NCBI GenBank assembly: GCA_051867875.1
Contig: JBJDZG010000025.1
Coordinates: 1-64,000, forward strand
DNA: 64,000 bases
Direction of reading: 5' to 3'
Origin: RGIG4608 sp051867875
GTDB lineage: Bacteria; Bacillota; Clostridia; Oscillospirales; CAG-272
Shown here: positions 43,936-52,784 of the stretch, piece by piece
Layout: every line of letters starts with the position of its first letter
Position numbering within the stretch: position 1 is the first letter of the stretch
The notes under the pieces: generated by a model
Told to the model about the DNA's origin: nothing
The model's database searches: none
The model's input: only the letters and a program-made list of their open reading frames with translations
Program-made: the position numbers and the translations under genes

Positions 43936-43961
43936 TTAATTTACCTCCGTAAATAATTATT

Positions 43962-45365
43962 TTACACGTCCTCATCGGGAATGGGGGCGATTTTCGTCTT
44001 ATAAATTTTAATGAAGAAGAACACGGAAAGCACGAGGCAAACGAACTCGGCGATGGGATAAGCCCACCAGACGTAGTTGATATTTCCCGTCAGTGAGAGC
44101 AGGTACGCGACGGGGAGAAGCGTAACGAGCTGACGGCCTATGGACACTATCATTGAGAAAACGCTGTAACCGAGTGCCTGGAACACCGCTCCGCAGATGA
44201 TTGAAAATCCAGCGAAGATGAAGCTTATGGAGATGGTTCGCAGGGCGTTTACTCCGACGGTGCTTATAGCTTCCTCACTCATATTGAACATTGAGAGAAA
44301 GACCTCGGGGAAGATTTGGAACAGTGTGAATCCGAGGAGCATAAAGCTGACGGCGTATATAAGTCCGAGATAGGTCGTGCGGATTATTCTCTTCTTTTTG
44401 CGCGCGCCGTAGTTATAGGAAACTATTGAAATCATACCGTTATTGAAGCCGAAAACGGGCATAAACACGAAGCTCTGGAGCTTGAAGTAGATACCGAAAA
44501 CATTGACTGCGTATTCACTGAGCGGCATAATGATTTTATTGAAGGTTGCCGTCATAAACGAGCCTATGGAGTTCATAAGAATTGAGGGAAGACCTATTTC
44601 AAATATCTCTTTGATGCACTTGAAGTCCGGTTTTATGAATTTTGCGTGGAGTCTTACCTCTTTGTTAAAGCGAAGGTGCAGAAGTGCGCCCGTAAGTCCC
44701 GACAGTATCTGACCGAGGACGGTGGCGATTGCCGCGCCTTTAATTCCGAGGGCGGGGAACCCGAGCCAACCGAAAATAAGAATGGGGTCGAAAATAATAT
44801 TGAATATCGTGCCCACGAGCTGTGTCGTCATAGAAAGGGTGGTCTTGCCCGTTGACTGCATAAATTTTTCGTGGACTACCTGACAGAAAAGTCCGAAGGA
44901 GCAAAGAAAGCAGATTTGAAGATAGCTCGTGCCCATTTCCACGACCTCTGCGCGAGCGGACGCGTCGGCGATATCCGTCGTCATCATTTGGAGATAAGGG
45001 CGCGCGGCGAGCGTGCCGACGCTCGCAAACAAAATATAGCTGACTATGGCAAGAAAGAGCCCCTGACTCGCTATTTTGTCGGCTTTTTCACGGTTTCCGA
45101 GTCCGAGATTTCGGGAAATGAGCGCGTTTATGCCGACGCCCACGCCGACGGACACCGCTATCATAAGGTTTTGTGCGGGGAAGGATAGATTTACCGCGGT
45201 CAGCTCGTACTGGAGCTCGGGGTTTATCGCAGCGACGAAAAGTCCGTCGATTATATTGTACATCGCCTGAATCAGCATGGAGAGCATCATCGGGATTGAC
45301 ATTGACAAAAGCAATTTATTTTCGGGCATATAGCCCATTTTGTTCTGTTTTACTGTTGAACTCAA
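43962..45365 (-). CDS. MATE family efflux transporter
   Basis: Cation-coupled multidrug or metabolite exporter. About 12 membrane helices in 467 residues, in two six-helix halves, with the family blocks PMMLSMLIQAMYNIIDGLFVA, GVGVGINALISRNLGLGNREKAD and FGFNNGMISIVSYNYGARKKKRI. I place the start at the TTG at 45365 because GGAGG lies six bases upstream; an in-frame ATG at 45398 would put the ribosome site inside the gene. Substrate is unknown. Confidence 0.93.
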   Translation of the reverse strand: MSSTVKQNKMGYMPENKLLLSMSIPMMLSMLIQAMYNIIDGLFVAAINPELQYELTAVNLSFPAQNLMIAVSVGVGVGINALISRNLGLGNREKADKIASQGLFLAIVSYILFASVGTLAARPYLQMMTTDIADASARAEVVEMGTSYLQICFLCSFGLFCQVVHEKFMQSTGKTTLSMTTQLVGTIFNIIFDPILIFGWLGFPALGIKGAAIATVLGQILSGLTGALLHLRFNKEVRLHAKFIKPDFKCIKEIFEIGLPSILMNSIGSFMTATFNKIIMPLSEYAVNVFGIYFKLQSFVFMPVFGFNNGMISIVSYNYGARKKKRIIRTTYLGLIYAVSFMLLGFTLFQIFPEVFLSMFNMSEEAISTVGVNALRTISISFIFAGFSIICGAVFQALGYSVFSMIVSIGRQLVTLLPVAYLLSLTGNINYVWWAYPIAEFVCLVLSVFFFIKIYKTKIAPIPDEDV

Positions 45366-45406
45366 TTTTATCCTCCGTTTTGTGATTTTTCTATTCATAA
45401 TGAATC

Positions 45407-45435
45407 ATTATATCACATTTTTTGGGGTTTTGCAA
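45407..45435 (-). promoter_or_regulatory. Promoter of the MATE-M48 operon
   Basis: Minus strand TTGCAA and TATAAT, 17-bp spacer, about 40 bp before the TTG start. Confidence 0.7.
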
Positions 45436-45535
45436 CTACATATCGGGAAAAGATGTGTTTTTTTATGTAAATTTGATAAAAATGTTAACGGTTTCAAAAC
45501 ATTTGTTAACAATTATGTATTTAGAAAAATAATTC

Positions 45536-45564
45536 TTGACATAATATGCAAAAAATCGTATAAT
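45536..45564 (+). promoter_or_regulatory. Promoter of the pgsA operon
   Basis: TTGACA-17-TATAAT, 41 bp before pgsA. Confidence 0.85.
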
Positions 45565-45605
45565 TAAGATTGAATAACTGTACATTGTTTGCATAAGGAG
45601 GAAGT

Positions 45606-46199
45606 ATGAAAGAACTTTTCAAAAAAATTTTCAAAAAGATGCACGACGAGCTTTTTACCGTGCCCAATATGTTATCGATTTTCCGACTTTTGCTAATCCC
45701 CGTTATAGTATATACGTATATATTCGCGCACGAAAACATTCTGACGGTTGTACTTATAGCCATTTCGAGTATTTCCGATATGATTGACGGATATATCGCA
45801 AGAAAATTCAATATGATAACCGATTTCGGCAAATTCCTTGACCCGCTTGCCGACAAAGCCACGCAGATTACGGTCATCGCGTGTCTTATTACGAAATTCA
45901 AGTTGATGATACTTCCGTGCGTCGTGCTTTTCGTAAAAGAGCTCAGCTCGCTTTTGCTCCGCCTTGAAGTGTTCAAAAAAACCGAAAAGGTGGAATGTGC
46001 CAAGTGGCACGGCAAGGCGTCAACGGTGCTTCTTGTGATTATGATGGCACTTCATATCGCTTTGCCTGACTTTATTGCGCCCGCGGCCATGAGCACGTTT
46101 TCCGCCGTTTCGATTATCTTCTGCACGCTCTTTATGCTGTTCTCGTTTACTCTTTACACTATTGACGCGCTAAAGCTTATTCATCAAAATGAAAATTAA
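45606..46199 (+). CDS. pgsA: CDP-diacylglycerol-glycerol-3-phosphate 3-phosphatidyltransferase
   Basis: Makes phosphatidylglycerol-phosphate, first step to phosphatidylglycerol, in the membrane. The 197-residue protein has the CDP-alcohol phosphotransferase signature D-x2-DG-x2-AR-x8-G-x3-D-x3-D seen as SDMIDGYIARKFNMITDFGKFLDPLAD, and about five membrane segments. GGAGG precedes the ATG. It overlaps the next gene by 11 bases. A second enzyme of the same superfamily lies two genes downstream, so assignment rests on order and similarity; PgsA is the better fit for this one. Confidence 0.88.
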   Translation: MKELFKKIFKKMHDELFTVPNMLSIFRLLLIPVIVYTYIFAHENILTVVLIAISSISDMIDGYIARKFNMITDFGKFLDPLADKATQITVIACLITKFKLMILPCVVLFVKELSSLLLRLEVFKKTEKVECAKWHGKASTVLLVIMMALHIALPDFIAPAAMSTFSAVSIIFCTLFMLFSFTLYTIDALKLIHQNEN

Positions 46200-47034
46200 A
46201 ATTGATATCAAAAAAAGTATAATATACGCGATTCAGGGCGCTCTCGTGGGTGTCGGGGCTATACTTCCCGGCATCAGCGGCGGTGTGCTGTGCGTTGTTT
46301 TCGGAATTTATGAAACGCTGATGGCATTCTTTACGAATCCCGTCAAGGCTGTAAAAGAAAATTACAAAATGCTCATTCCGTTCGGAATCGGCGGAGTGCT
46401 CGGCTTCTTTTTACTCGCAAGGCTCGTGGAAATTTTCTTCGCGTTTGCTCCGGACGTGGCGATATTGCTTTTCTTCGGACTCGTCTGCGGAACTTTGCCC
46501 GAGCTCTTTAAGAGAAGCGAGGACGCCGACCCCGACAGAAAGGCGGGCTGGCTGCCCTTCGTCATTTCGGTTTCGGTTTCCTATCTTTTCTTCCATATAC
46601 TTGACGGCGGAGAGGCTCTCGTCGTTCCCGCGAATTTTGTCAGCTTCCTTTTCTGCGGATTTATGTGGGGTATAAGCATTATCGTTCCCGGTTTAAGCTC
46701 TTCAAGTCTGCTCATTTATCTCGGACTTTATGAGCCATTGGCAGGCGGAATAGCGGATTTCAATCTCGGCGTGCTCATTCCTTTCGGAATAGGAATCGTA
46801 ATTACGGTTTTGCTCTTGGCGAGAGTTGTGAATATGCTTTTCAAAAAGCAGTACGCTATCGTTTCACGAATTATTTTGGGATTTGTAATCTCATCGTCGC
46901 TGAAAACCATTCCGAGAAGCTTTGAGAGCGTTTGGACTATGGTAATTTCCCTCGTTTGCTTTGCTTTGGGATTTGCGGTCGCATTTATTATGGACCGTGC
47001 TGAAAATAAGCAAAATACCGAGGAAAAAGAATAA
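46189..47034 (+). CDS. DUF368 membrane protein, probable undecaprenyl-phosphate translocase (PopT-like)
   Basis: The 281-residue protein has eight or so membrane segments and the DUF368 hallmark IQGALVGVGAILPGISGGVLCVVFGIYE at the N-terminus, mirrored by FMWGISIIVPGLSSSSLLIYLGLYE in the second half. DUF368 proteins have been shown in other bacteria to return undecaprenyl phosphate to the inner face of the membrane. Its overlap with pgsA and closeness to a second phospholipid synthase place lipid-carrier recycling in a membrane-lipid operon. Confidence 0.9.
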   Translation: MKIKIDIKKSIIYAIQGALVGVGAILPGISGGVLCVVFGIYETLMAFFTNPVKAVKENYKMLIPFGIGGVLGFFLLARLVEIFFAFAPDVAILLFFGLVCGTLPELFKRSEDADPDRKAGWLPFVISVSVSYLFFHILDGGEALVVPANFVSFLFCGFMWGISIIVPGLSSSSLLIYLGLYEPLAGGIADFNLGVLIPFGIGIVITVLLLARVVNMLFKKQYAIVSRIILGFVISSSLKTIPRSFESVWTMVISLVCFALGFAVAFIMDRAENKQNTEEKE

Positions 47035-47049
47035 CTTGGAGGTCTTATT

Positions 47050-47640
47050 TTGCATTTTATAGGATTTTTTGACTACACCGTAATATTAACTTATATAAGT
47101 TTTGCATCTTCCCTTGTCGGAATGGTGCTCGCTTACAGAGAAAATTTGCTCCTCGCCGTGCTGTGCCTTTTGTTTTCGGGCTTTTGCGACCTCTTTGACG
47201 GAATCGTGGCGAGAACAAAAAAGAACAGAACGCAGGACGAAAAGAATTTCGGAATCCAGCTTGACTCACTCTGCGACATTATTTGCTTCGGTGTTTTCCC
47301 TGCAATTCTCTTCTATCTTAGCGGAGTGGACAGCGCTCTCGGTGTTGTGATTTTGGTGCTTTATGTTCTCGCAGGACTTATAAGACTTGCCTTTTTCAAT
47401 GTTCTTGAAATATCAAGACAGGCGAATGAGGACGGTTGCGTGAAGTATTTTCGCGGTATGCCCATTACGTGCTCCTCGATAATTACTCCGATTGTTTTTC
47501 TCGTAGGCGCGTTTTTGCCCGCACCCGCGGCGCACGTGCTCTATTACATAGCCCCCGCAGTTATGGGATTTTTATTCGTTCTCGATATAAAAGTTCCCAA
47601 GCCCGACGTCGGCGCTCTCCTTTTCGGCAAGAAGAAATAG
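47050..47640 (+). CDS. pssA: CDP-diacylglycerol-serine O-phosphatidyltransferase-like enzyme
   Basis: CDP-alcohol phosphotransferase of 196 residues. The signature is CDLFDGIVARTKKNR followed by GIQLDSLCDIICFGVFP; the LDSLCD-x-x-x-FG stretch is typical of phosphatidylserine synthases of the Bacillus type, as is FRGMPIT later. About six membrane segments. The start is TTG behind GGAGG. It closes the pgsA operon. Another CDP-alcohol acceptor cannot be excluded. Confidence 0.85.
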   Translation: MHFIGFFDYTVILTYISFASSLVGMVLAYRENLLLAVLCLLFSGFCDLFDGIVARTKKNRTQDEKNFGIQLDSLCDIICFGVFPAILFYLSGVDSALGVVILVLYVLAGLIRLAFFNVLEISRQANEDGCVKYFRGMPITCSSIITPIVFLVGAFLPAPAAHVLYYIAPAVMGFLFVLDIKVPKPDVGALLFGKKK

Positions 47641-47652
47641 AATTGAATACAG

Positions 47653-47677
47653 AAAAGCACCCCGAAGGGTGCTTTTT
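47653..47677 (+). terminator. Terminator of the pgsA operon
   Basis: AAAGCACCC-CGAA-GGGTGCTTTTT. Confidence 0.92.
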
Positions 47678-47689
47678 CGTTGTGTTCGC

Positions 47690-47890
47690 ACTTGCCCAAG
47701 TGATTGTTTTGCCCCGCTTTTTCAAAAGCGGGCGCTCCGCGCGTAGCGGGAAAAACGGCGTTTCTCTTTTGCGAACTTTTCTCTTTGAGCCTTTTTTCTC
47801 AAAGAGAAAAGTGGATATTGGGGTTTCGGTATCTTTACGGTTACACGAACGCAATGCGGGGCGTCGGGGACGTCGCCCTCTACATTGATG
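47690..47890. repeat. Intergenic hairpin-repeat cluster 5 (short)
   Basis: Contains the GCGGGCGCTCCGCGCGTAGC segment also near 10053-10073, a long perfect stem CTTTTCTCTTTGAG / CTCAAAGAGAAAAG (about 47779-47814), a shortened 3' part, and one direct core at about 47858-47885. It lies between the pgsA terminator and the convergent udp gene. Confidence 0.8.
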
Positions 47891-47929
47891 CGCGGTCGCC
47901 GAGCGTTTCTCTGTTTTTCGCGGATTGTT

Positions 47930-48703
47930 TTATTTCCTGTCTTCCTCAATCATCAGCTTAATAGCTTCAACGCACACGCGTATTGCTTCCTCGGTATCGA
48001 CGTTTTTGACGTCGTCGGAGTCGAGTCCTGCGTCGTATCTTTCCTGATTCCAAACGACGGAGAAGCAAGCGCCTGCGCGGACTTTAAGGAGAGCGGCGAC
48101 GACGAAAAGGGTAGATGCTTCCATTTCGCTCGCCTTAACTCCGAGCTTTTTCCAAGCGTCCCACTGAGCGAGAAGCTGGGGTGCGGTGGGCATTTTTGCG
48201 GGTCTGTGCTGACCGTAAAAGCTGTCCTTGCTCTGAACTACGCCTACGTGATAGCTGCTCTTATTGGCTTTTGCCGCTTCGATGAGGGGAATGAGCACCT
48301 CGGTCGTTGCAACGGCGGGGAACATAAGGGGCGCGTACTCAACGCTCGTGCCGTCCTGACGGACTGCGCCGTTTGCTATAACGACGTCGCCCGCCTTAAC
48401 GTCGAGGTCAATTCCGCCGCAAGTGCCTACGCGAATGAACGTATCAGCACCGCAAGCGGTGAGCTCTTCAACTGCTATTGCGGTGGAAGGACCGCCGATA
48501 CCCGTTGAGCAAACGGTAACCTTCTCGCCGAGAAGAGTGCCGTTCCAGATGCAGTATTCGCGGTTTGTGTCAAGGTGTACGGGATTATCAAAAAACTGAG
48601 CTATTTTTTCGCATCTGCCGGGGTCGCCGGGGAGAATGCAGTATCTTCCTACCTCGCCGAATGATGCGGGTACGTGGTATTGTCTTCCTTCTGTCTGAAG
48701 CAT
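47930..48703 (-). CDS. udp: Uridine phosphorylase-type nucleoside phosphorylase
   Basis: Cleaves uridine (or another nucleoside) with phosphate for salvage. The 257-residue protein has the NP-I family landmarks ILPGDPGRCEKIAQFFD, VCSTGIGGPSTAIAVEEL (phosphate site), FIRVGTCGGI and the ribose-binding ASEMEASTLFVVAALL. These fit the Udp/DeoD hexameric class; the exact base preference cannot be read. Last gene of a minus-strand operon, four bases after the flavin reductase gene. Confidence 0.9.
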   Translation of the reverse strand: MLQTEGRQYHVPASFGEVGRYCILPGDPGRCEKIAQFFDNPVHLDTNREYCIWNGTLLGEKVTVCSTGIGGPSTAIAVEELTACGADTFIRVGTCGGIDLDVKAGDVVIANGAVRQDGTSVEYAPLMFPAVATTEVLIPLIEAAKANKSSYHVGVVQSKDSFYGQHRPAKMPTAPQLLAQWDAWKKLGVKASEMEASTLFVVAALLKVRAGACFSVVWNQERYDAGLDSDDVKNVDTEEAIRVCVEAIKLMIEEDRK

Positions 48704-48707
48704 AATA

Positions 48708-49313
48708 TTACTTCCTTTCTATCCTTTTATTAGTAGATTTGTGTTTTTTCTTCTTTTTTACGGAGAAGCCGAAGCTTCCGATTTTCTTGCCGAGCTCGAA
48801 ATATTCGCCGTGCGCGAACGCGGAGAGATTTGCGCGCTCCAAGCAGAGCTTGCCGTTTTCGTCAAGAAGGCTTTCGTCTACGTTTACGCAAAGAATGTCC
48901 GCGACAAACATATCGTGAGAGCCGAGCGGAACTACGTCCGTAACACGGCATTCGATATTGAGGGGGCTTTGCTCAATCATGGGGCAATCGACCTGCGTGC
49001 CCTTGATTTTGGTGAATTTGCACCTATCAAATTTATTGACCTTTTTGCCCGTATATATTCCGCAGAAGTCCGCCTCTTTGACGAGGCTTGCGGGAGTTAA
49101 GTTGATAATGAACTCGCCCTTTTCCTTGATTATTCCGTAGGAATGACGGCTCGGGCGCACCGAGATATAGGTTTTCGGCGGAATCGTATTGAGAATACCC
49201 GTCCAGGCAATCGTGATGATATTGGACTCTTCCATATCGCCGCAGCTTACCATAACGGGTGGAATGGGTGCTATTAATGCACCGCCTTTCCAGTTGACTT
49301 TTTTTGCAGCCAT
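48708..49313 (-). CDS. Flavin reductase family protein (FMN-binding split barrel)
   Basis: The 201-residue protein matches the flavoredoxin/flavin-reductase-like domain: an N-terminal GGALIAPIPPVMVSCGD strand, NIITIAWTGILNTIPPKTYISVRPSRHSYGII, and FIINLTPASLVKEADFCG, which together bind FMN. It may move electrons in anaerobic metabolism, like related flavoredoxins. The C-terminus is a lysine-rich tail (KKKKKHK), unusual for the family. Its start codon overlaps the end of the cyclophilin gene by one base. Confidence 0.87.
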   Translation of the reverse strand: MAAKKVNWKGGALIAPIPPVMVSCGDMEESNIITIAWTGILNTIPPKTYISVRPSRHSYGIIKEKGEFIINLTPASLVKEADFCGIYTGKKVNKFDRCKFTKIKGTQVDCPMIEQSPLNIECRVTDVVPLGSHDMFVADILCVNVDESLLDENGKLCLERANLSAFAHGEYFELGKKIGSFGFSVKKKKKHKSTNKRIERK

Positions 49314-49816
49314 TATTCTTCGATGATTTCAATGGACGAAATTACTACGTCCTTGCGGGGGCAATCCTGATACATCCACATTTTCGTGGTGGTGGGGACA
49401 TTTGCTATTTTATCGATTACGTCAAGTCCCTCAAAGACCTTGCCGAATCCTGCGTACTGACCGTCGAGATGAGGAGCGCGCGCGTGCATAATGAAAAACT
49501 GACTTGACGCGGAGTTGGGCGCGCTCGTTCTTGCCATCGAGAGAACGCCTCTCTCGTGTTTTAAGTCGTTCTTAAAGCCGTTGGCGGTGAACTCTCCCTT
49601 GATTGAATTTGCGTCCTTATGGTTGAAATCTGTGTCAAAGCCGCCACCTTGAATCATAAATCCCGGGATAACGCGGTGGAATATAAGACCGTCAAAGAAG
49701 TGATTTTTTACAAGACCGAGAAAATTTTCGACCGTTGCGGGTGCTATTTCCGGATATAGCTCCGCGCACATCGTGCCGAAGCCTTCAACGTTGATTTTGA
49801 TTTTCGGATTGCTCAT
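49313..49816 (-). CDS. Cyclophilin-type peptidyl-prolyl cis-trans isomerase
   Basis: Cytoplasmic isomerase of 167 residues. Catalytic core motifs: FHRVIPGFMIQGG (with the active arginine), GVLSMARTSAPNSASSQFFI and FGKVFEGLDVIDKI. No signal peptide. It follows Mini-III by 14 bp and overlaps the flavin reductase start, so it is in the middle of a four-gene minus-strand operon. Confidence 0.95.
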   Translation of the reverse strand: MSNPKIKINVEGFGTMCAELYPEIAPATVENFLGLVKNHFFDGLIFHRVIPGFMIQGGGFDTDFNHKDANSIKGEFTANGFKNDLKHERGVLSMARTSAPNSASSQFFIMHARAPHLDGQYAGFGKVFEGLDVIDKIANVPTTTKMWMYQDCPRKDVVISSIEIIEE

Positions 49817-49830
49817 TTTAGTAATCTCCT

Positions 49831-50235
49831 TTAAGTGTTTTTGCTGTCAAGTGCGGCGATTTTGTCGGCGTAGGCGAGTGCGAAAAGCTCTGCAATCCTA
49901 TCTCGCTCACCGCGAAGATGAAGATAGCCGAAAAGTGCTTCCATACCCGTTGCCATACGGTACTGACCTACCGTTGCGGACTTCGGCGTGTTGGTGTGTC
50001 CGATGTTTCTTCCGCGTTTGTAAAGCGCATTTTCCTCGTCCGTGAGTGCGGGAATAATATTTATCATCGCCTGTGCCTGCGCCTCGGCTTTAACGAAAGC
50101 AAGGGCCTCGGTATTCAGATTCTTTGCGCTTGAAATGCCGTGCCCGACAAGCAACTCGCGCACGCAGACTTCAAGGACGCTGTCCCCGAGATACGCAAGC
50201 GACGCCGTGCTTATCTCTCCTAACGCCTTTGACAT
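49831..50235 (-). CDS. mrnC: Mini-ribonuclease III
   Basis: RNase III-like endonuclease lacking the dsRNA-binding domain, which matures 23S rRNA in Bacillota. The 134-residue length is typical. The conserved block ASLAYLGDSVLEVCVRELLV carries catalytic acidic residues, followed by YKRGRNIGHTNTPKSATVGQYRMATGMEALFGYLHLRG with the second acidic site. First gene of the operon. In many Bacillota it follows cysS; that gene is not here. Confidence 0.95.
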   Translation of the reverse strand: MSKALGEISTASLAYLGDSVLEVCVRELLVGHGISSAKNLNTEALAFVKAEAQAQAMINIIPALTDEENALYKRGRNIGHTNTPKSATVGQYRMATGMEALFGYLHLRGERDRIAELFALAYADKIAALDSKNT

Positions 50236-50273
50236 TTTGCCACCTCGATTTTGTGAAATAGTTATTTATTATA

Positions 50274-50302
50274 ATAATATCACACGCCGCGGAAAAAGTC
50301 AA
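50274..50302 (-). promoter_or_regulatory. Promoter of the mrnC operon
   Basis: Minus strand TTGACT and TATTAT, 17-bp spacer. Confidence 0.65.
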
Positions 50303-50310
50303 GAGGTAAG

Positions 50311-50336
50311 AAAAAAGGAGCTTTCGCTCCTTTTTT
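50311..50336 (-). terminator. Terminator after the glycerophosphodiesterase gene
   Basis: AAAAAAGGAGC-TTTC-GCTCCTTTTTT, just past the stop of the minus-strand gene. Confidence 0.9.
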
Positions 50337-50340
50337 CATA

Positions 50341-51369
50341 TTATTCGGTATCCATAGAATCGAGCAGATTGCCGAGCTTATGCGGATAATCCGTCATAAT
50401 GGCATCTGCGCCGTTCTCGATAAGCGTTACCATATCGTCAACTTCGTTTATCGTCCAATAGTGAGTTGCGATATTGTGCTTATGCGCGTTCTTTATGAGG
50501 CGCGGGGTGGAAAGATTAAATCCGTACTCGCTCATCGGAATCTGCAAAACGCTGATGTCGTCGCCAAAGAACATATCAAGACCGAACAGATAGAGTGCGT
50601 AATATTTTACGGCTGCGCCCATGGCGGGGGAGCACATAAACGTATCGGGAACTTCGCCCTCACGCTGAAGTCTTTGATATTCCTCGTAAATTTCATCGTG
50701 GAAGCTTGCGAAAATAATTCTGTCAAATGCGTCGTATTTTTCAACTATGCGAAGCGCCTCTTTAACTGCAAGAAGTCCCGTTTCGCCGCTCTGCTTAATT
50801 TCGATACTGATAATGTTGTTGGGGAAGGCGACGAGCAGCTCTTCGAGAGTCGTGGCGATGAAAATTTCCTTATCGCGTCCGGGGAGTCCTTCCGAATACT
50901 CACCGCCGAGCGTTGAGGGATAAACGACTTTTCCATATTCGTCCATATAGAGAGTTTTTTCGCCCTCGGCTTTGTTATAATAACCGAAATTGACCTTTTG
51001 CTCAATAAGATCTGCGTATGTCCAGTCGCGGACTTCGCCGTTTACGCTTGTCGTTCTGTCAAGAGTGGTGTCGTGGCAGAGAATAAGCACGCCGTCGGCG
51101 GTAAGATTGATATCCGTTTCCATTACGACGTTTTCGTCCACGCTGTATGCGTTGTAAAACGCCTCAAGCGTATTTCCGGGGAACTCGCCCGCTCCGCCTC
51201 TGTGGGCTACGAGAAGTGGTTTATTGCCGTCGCCTTTTAAGAGGGGGTTATCGCCCTTGTGATTTTGCGGACGGGGCCATACGGTCAGAACCGTAATTAC
51301 AAGCGACAGGACGAGTAAAATTACGATAGCTACGTACGAAGCCGAGCCCTTCTTTCTTAAATTCAGCAT
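50341..51369 (-). CDS. Membrane-anchored glycerophosphodiester phosphodiesterase
   Basis: Hydrolyses glycerophosphodiesters to glycerol-3-phosphate and an alcohol. The 342-residue protein has an N-terminal anchor (about 13-32) and the GDPD domain: LVAHRGGAGEFPGNTLEAF with the catalytic His, METDINLTADGVLILCHDTTLDRTT with metal-binding Glu/Asp and the second His, and ISIEIKQ. The catalytic domain faces outside, so it could act on lipids or glycerophosphate wall polymers. Start at 51369 behind GGAGG; upstream in-frame starts lack ribosome sites. Confidence 0.93.
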   Translation of the reverse strand: MLNLRKKGSASYVAIVILLVLSLVITVLTVWPRPQNHKGDNPLLKGDGNKPLLVAHRGGAGEFPGNTLEAFYNAYSVDENVVMETDINLTADGVLILCHDTTLDRTTSVNGEVRDWTYADLIEQKVNFGYYNKAEGEKTLYMDEYGKVVYPSTLGGEYSEGLPGRDKEIFIATTLEELLVAFPNNIISIEIKQSGETGLLAVKEALRIVEKYDAFDRIIFASFHDEIYEEYQRLQREGEVPDTFMCSPAMGAAVKYYALYLFGLDMFFGDDISVLQIPMSEYGFNLSTPRLIKNAHKHNIATHYWTINEVDDMVTLIENGADAIMTDYPHKLGNLLDSMDTE

Positions 51370-51414
51370 AAAAAACCTCCTTATGAGTTTTATGTAAGCT
51401 CTTCGCTTTACCTG

Positions 51415-51443
51415 ATTATACCACGGCTGTAACGAAAAGTAAA
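51415..51443 (-). promoter_or_regulatory. Promoter of the glycerophosphodiesterase gene
   Basis: Minus strand TTTACT and TATAAT, 17-bp spacer, divergent from the promoter at 51473. Confidence 0.65.
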
Positions 51444-51472
51444 GCAAATTCACATTTTGTTTACAATTTGTG

Positions 51473-51502
51473 TTGACAATGCCGCCTTTTTTGGAGTATA
51501 AT
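51473..51502 (+). promoter_or_regulatory. Promoter of the metallophosphoesterase gene
   Basis: TTGACA and TATAAT, 18-bp spacer, 38 bp before the ATG. Confidence 0.8.
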
Positions 51503-51540
51503 AAGCATGAAAAATATCCAAAAAGAAGGGCAGTATTAAA

Positions 51541-52737
51541 ATGGACAAAATTCTTATAGCGTTACTCGTTGTCGTTGCCGTTATTGTTGGCGCGTTCGTG
51601 GGCTTGGATTTTGCCAACAAGGCAAATGAGGAAGATATGCTCGCGTACGTTGACGGTTTTTCCAAGGTGGAGATTGAAAATCAGCTCACCCCGTCCTACG
51701 ACGAGTACGGAAATGCTTATTTTGAGACCGACGGTGATTTTAAGGTTATGCAGCTTACGGACATTCATCTGGTCGGCGGAGCTTTATTTGCAGAGAGCGA
51801 CAAAAAGGCTCTGAACGCAGTAGCGGCTATGATTGAAGCTGAAAAACCCGACCTTGTGGTCGTTACGGGAGATATCTCGTATGCTATGATTTATTTTGGT
51901 ATTGTAGATAATTCGTATGCACATTCGTATTTCATAAGACTTATGGAAAATCTCGGCGTTTATTACACCGTAACCTTCGGAAATCACGACGCGGAAAATT
52001 ACAATTACAGAAGCAGAGCCTACGTTGCGGATATGTATGCCTCCGACGACTTGAAATACTCACTCTTTGCACATAGCCCCGAAGGAGTGAGCGGAGAGGG
52101 AAATCACGTCATAAACGTCAAAAATTCTGCGGGTGAAATCAGCAAGTCCCTGATTATGCTCGACTCACACGCCTATATGCCCTGGGATTTATTCGGACTT
52201 CTTTGGGATTACGAGGCGATAAATCAGAATCAGGTGGACTGGTACAGAGAGATTATCTAGCTTTATTCGCCCAAATCCAGTTTGCTTTTCTTCCACATTC
52301 CGATTAAGGAAGTTAAATATTCCTACGACGAGTTTATTGCAAATGAACGTAAGGACACCGAGGACGCAAAGTGGCTCGGCGGACACGACGGCGAAAAGGA
52401 TGACGTTGTATACTGCCCCGACACCGACGAAAATCTTTTTGAAACGGTGCTCGAGCTCGGAAACACAAGGGCGATGTTCTTCGGCCACGACCATTTCAAC
52501 AATTTCGTTATGAAATACAAGGGCGTTATTTTATCATACGGTTACAGCATTGACTATGTTGCATACGGCGACATCGGTGAAAAGGGATATCAGCGCGGTT
52601 GTACTATACTCACCCTCACTCCCGACGGTGAGTTCGACGAGAGCAATATAGTTCACAAGAATTATTATACCGAGAATTATCCTTCGGTTTATCCAAAGGA
52701 AGAAGTTGATATGTATCCTTATTTTGATAAGGAATAA
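51541..52737 (+). pseudogene. Calcineurin-like metallophosphoesterase interrupted by one in-frame TAG
   Basis: N-terminal anchor (about 4-22) and an outward calcineurin-like domain: LTDIHLVGG, VVTGDIS, TFGNHDAEN with metal ligands, then after residue 239 a TAG at 52258-52260. The same frame continues without break from 52261 to 52737 with the remaining motifs: LLFFHIP and FFGHDHFNNF, the last metal-binding histidines. A single C-to-T change from CAG would explain it. TAG is used as the ordinary stop elsewhere in the window (mnmE, the zinc-ribbon gene, pssA), so code reassignment is unlikely. The promoter, terminator and remaining frame are intact, so the event is recent, a sequencing error, or allows some read-through. 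Confidence 0.85.
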
Positions 52738-52784
52738 AAGTAACAAAAAGACCAAGGCGGTTTGCCTTGGTCTTTTTGTTACTT
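52738..52784. terminator. Bidirectional terminator, 21-bp perfect stem
   Basis: AAGTAACAAAAAGACCAAGG-C and its complement around GGTTT, between convergent genes. The stop codon of the minus-strand gene lies inside the right arm. Confidence 0.93.

Noticed and set aside
51541..52737. Reassignment of TAG to an amino acid
   Set aside because: Several intact genes in the window end with TAG at the normal protein end, so TAG is an ordinary stop here.
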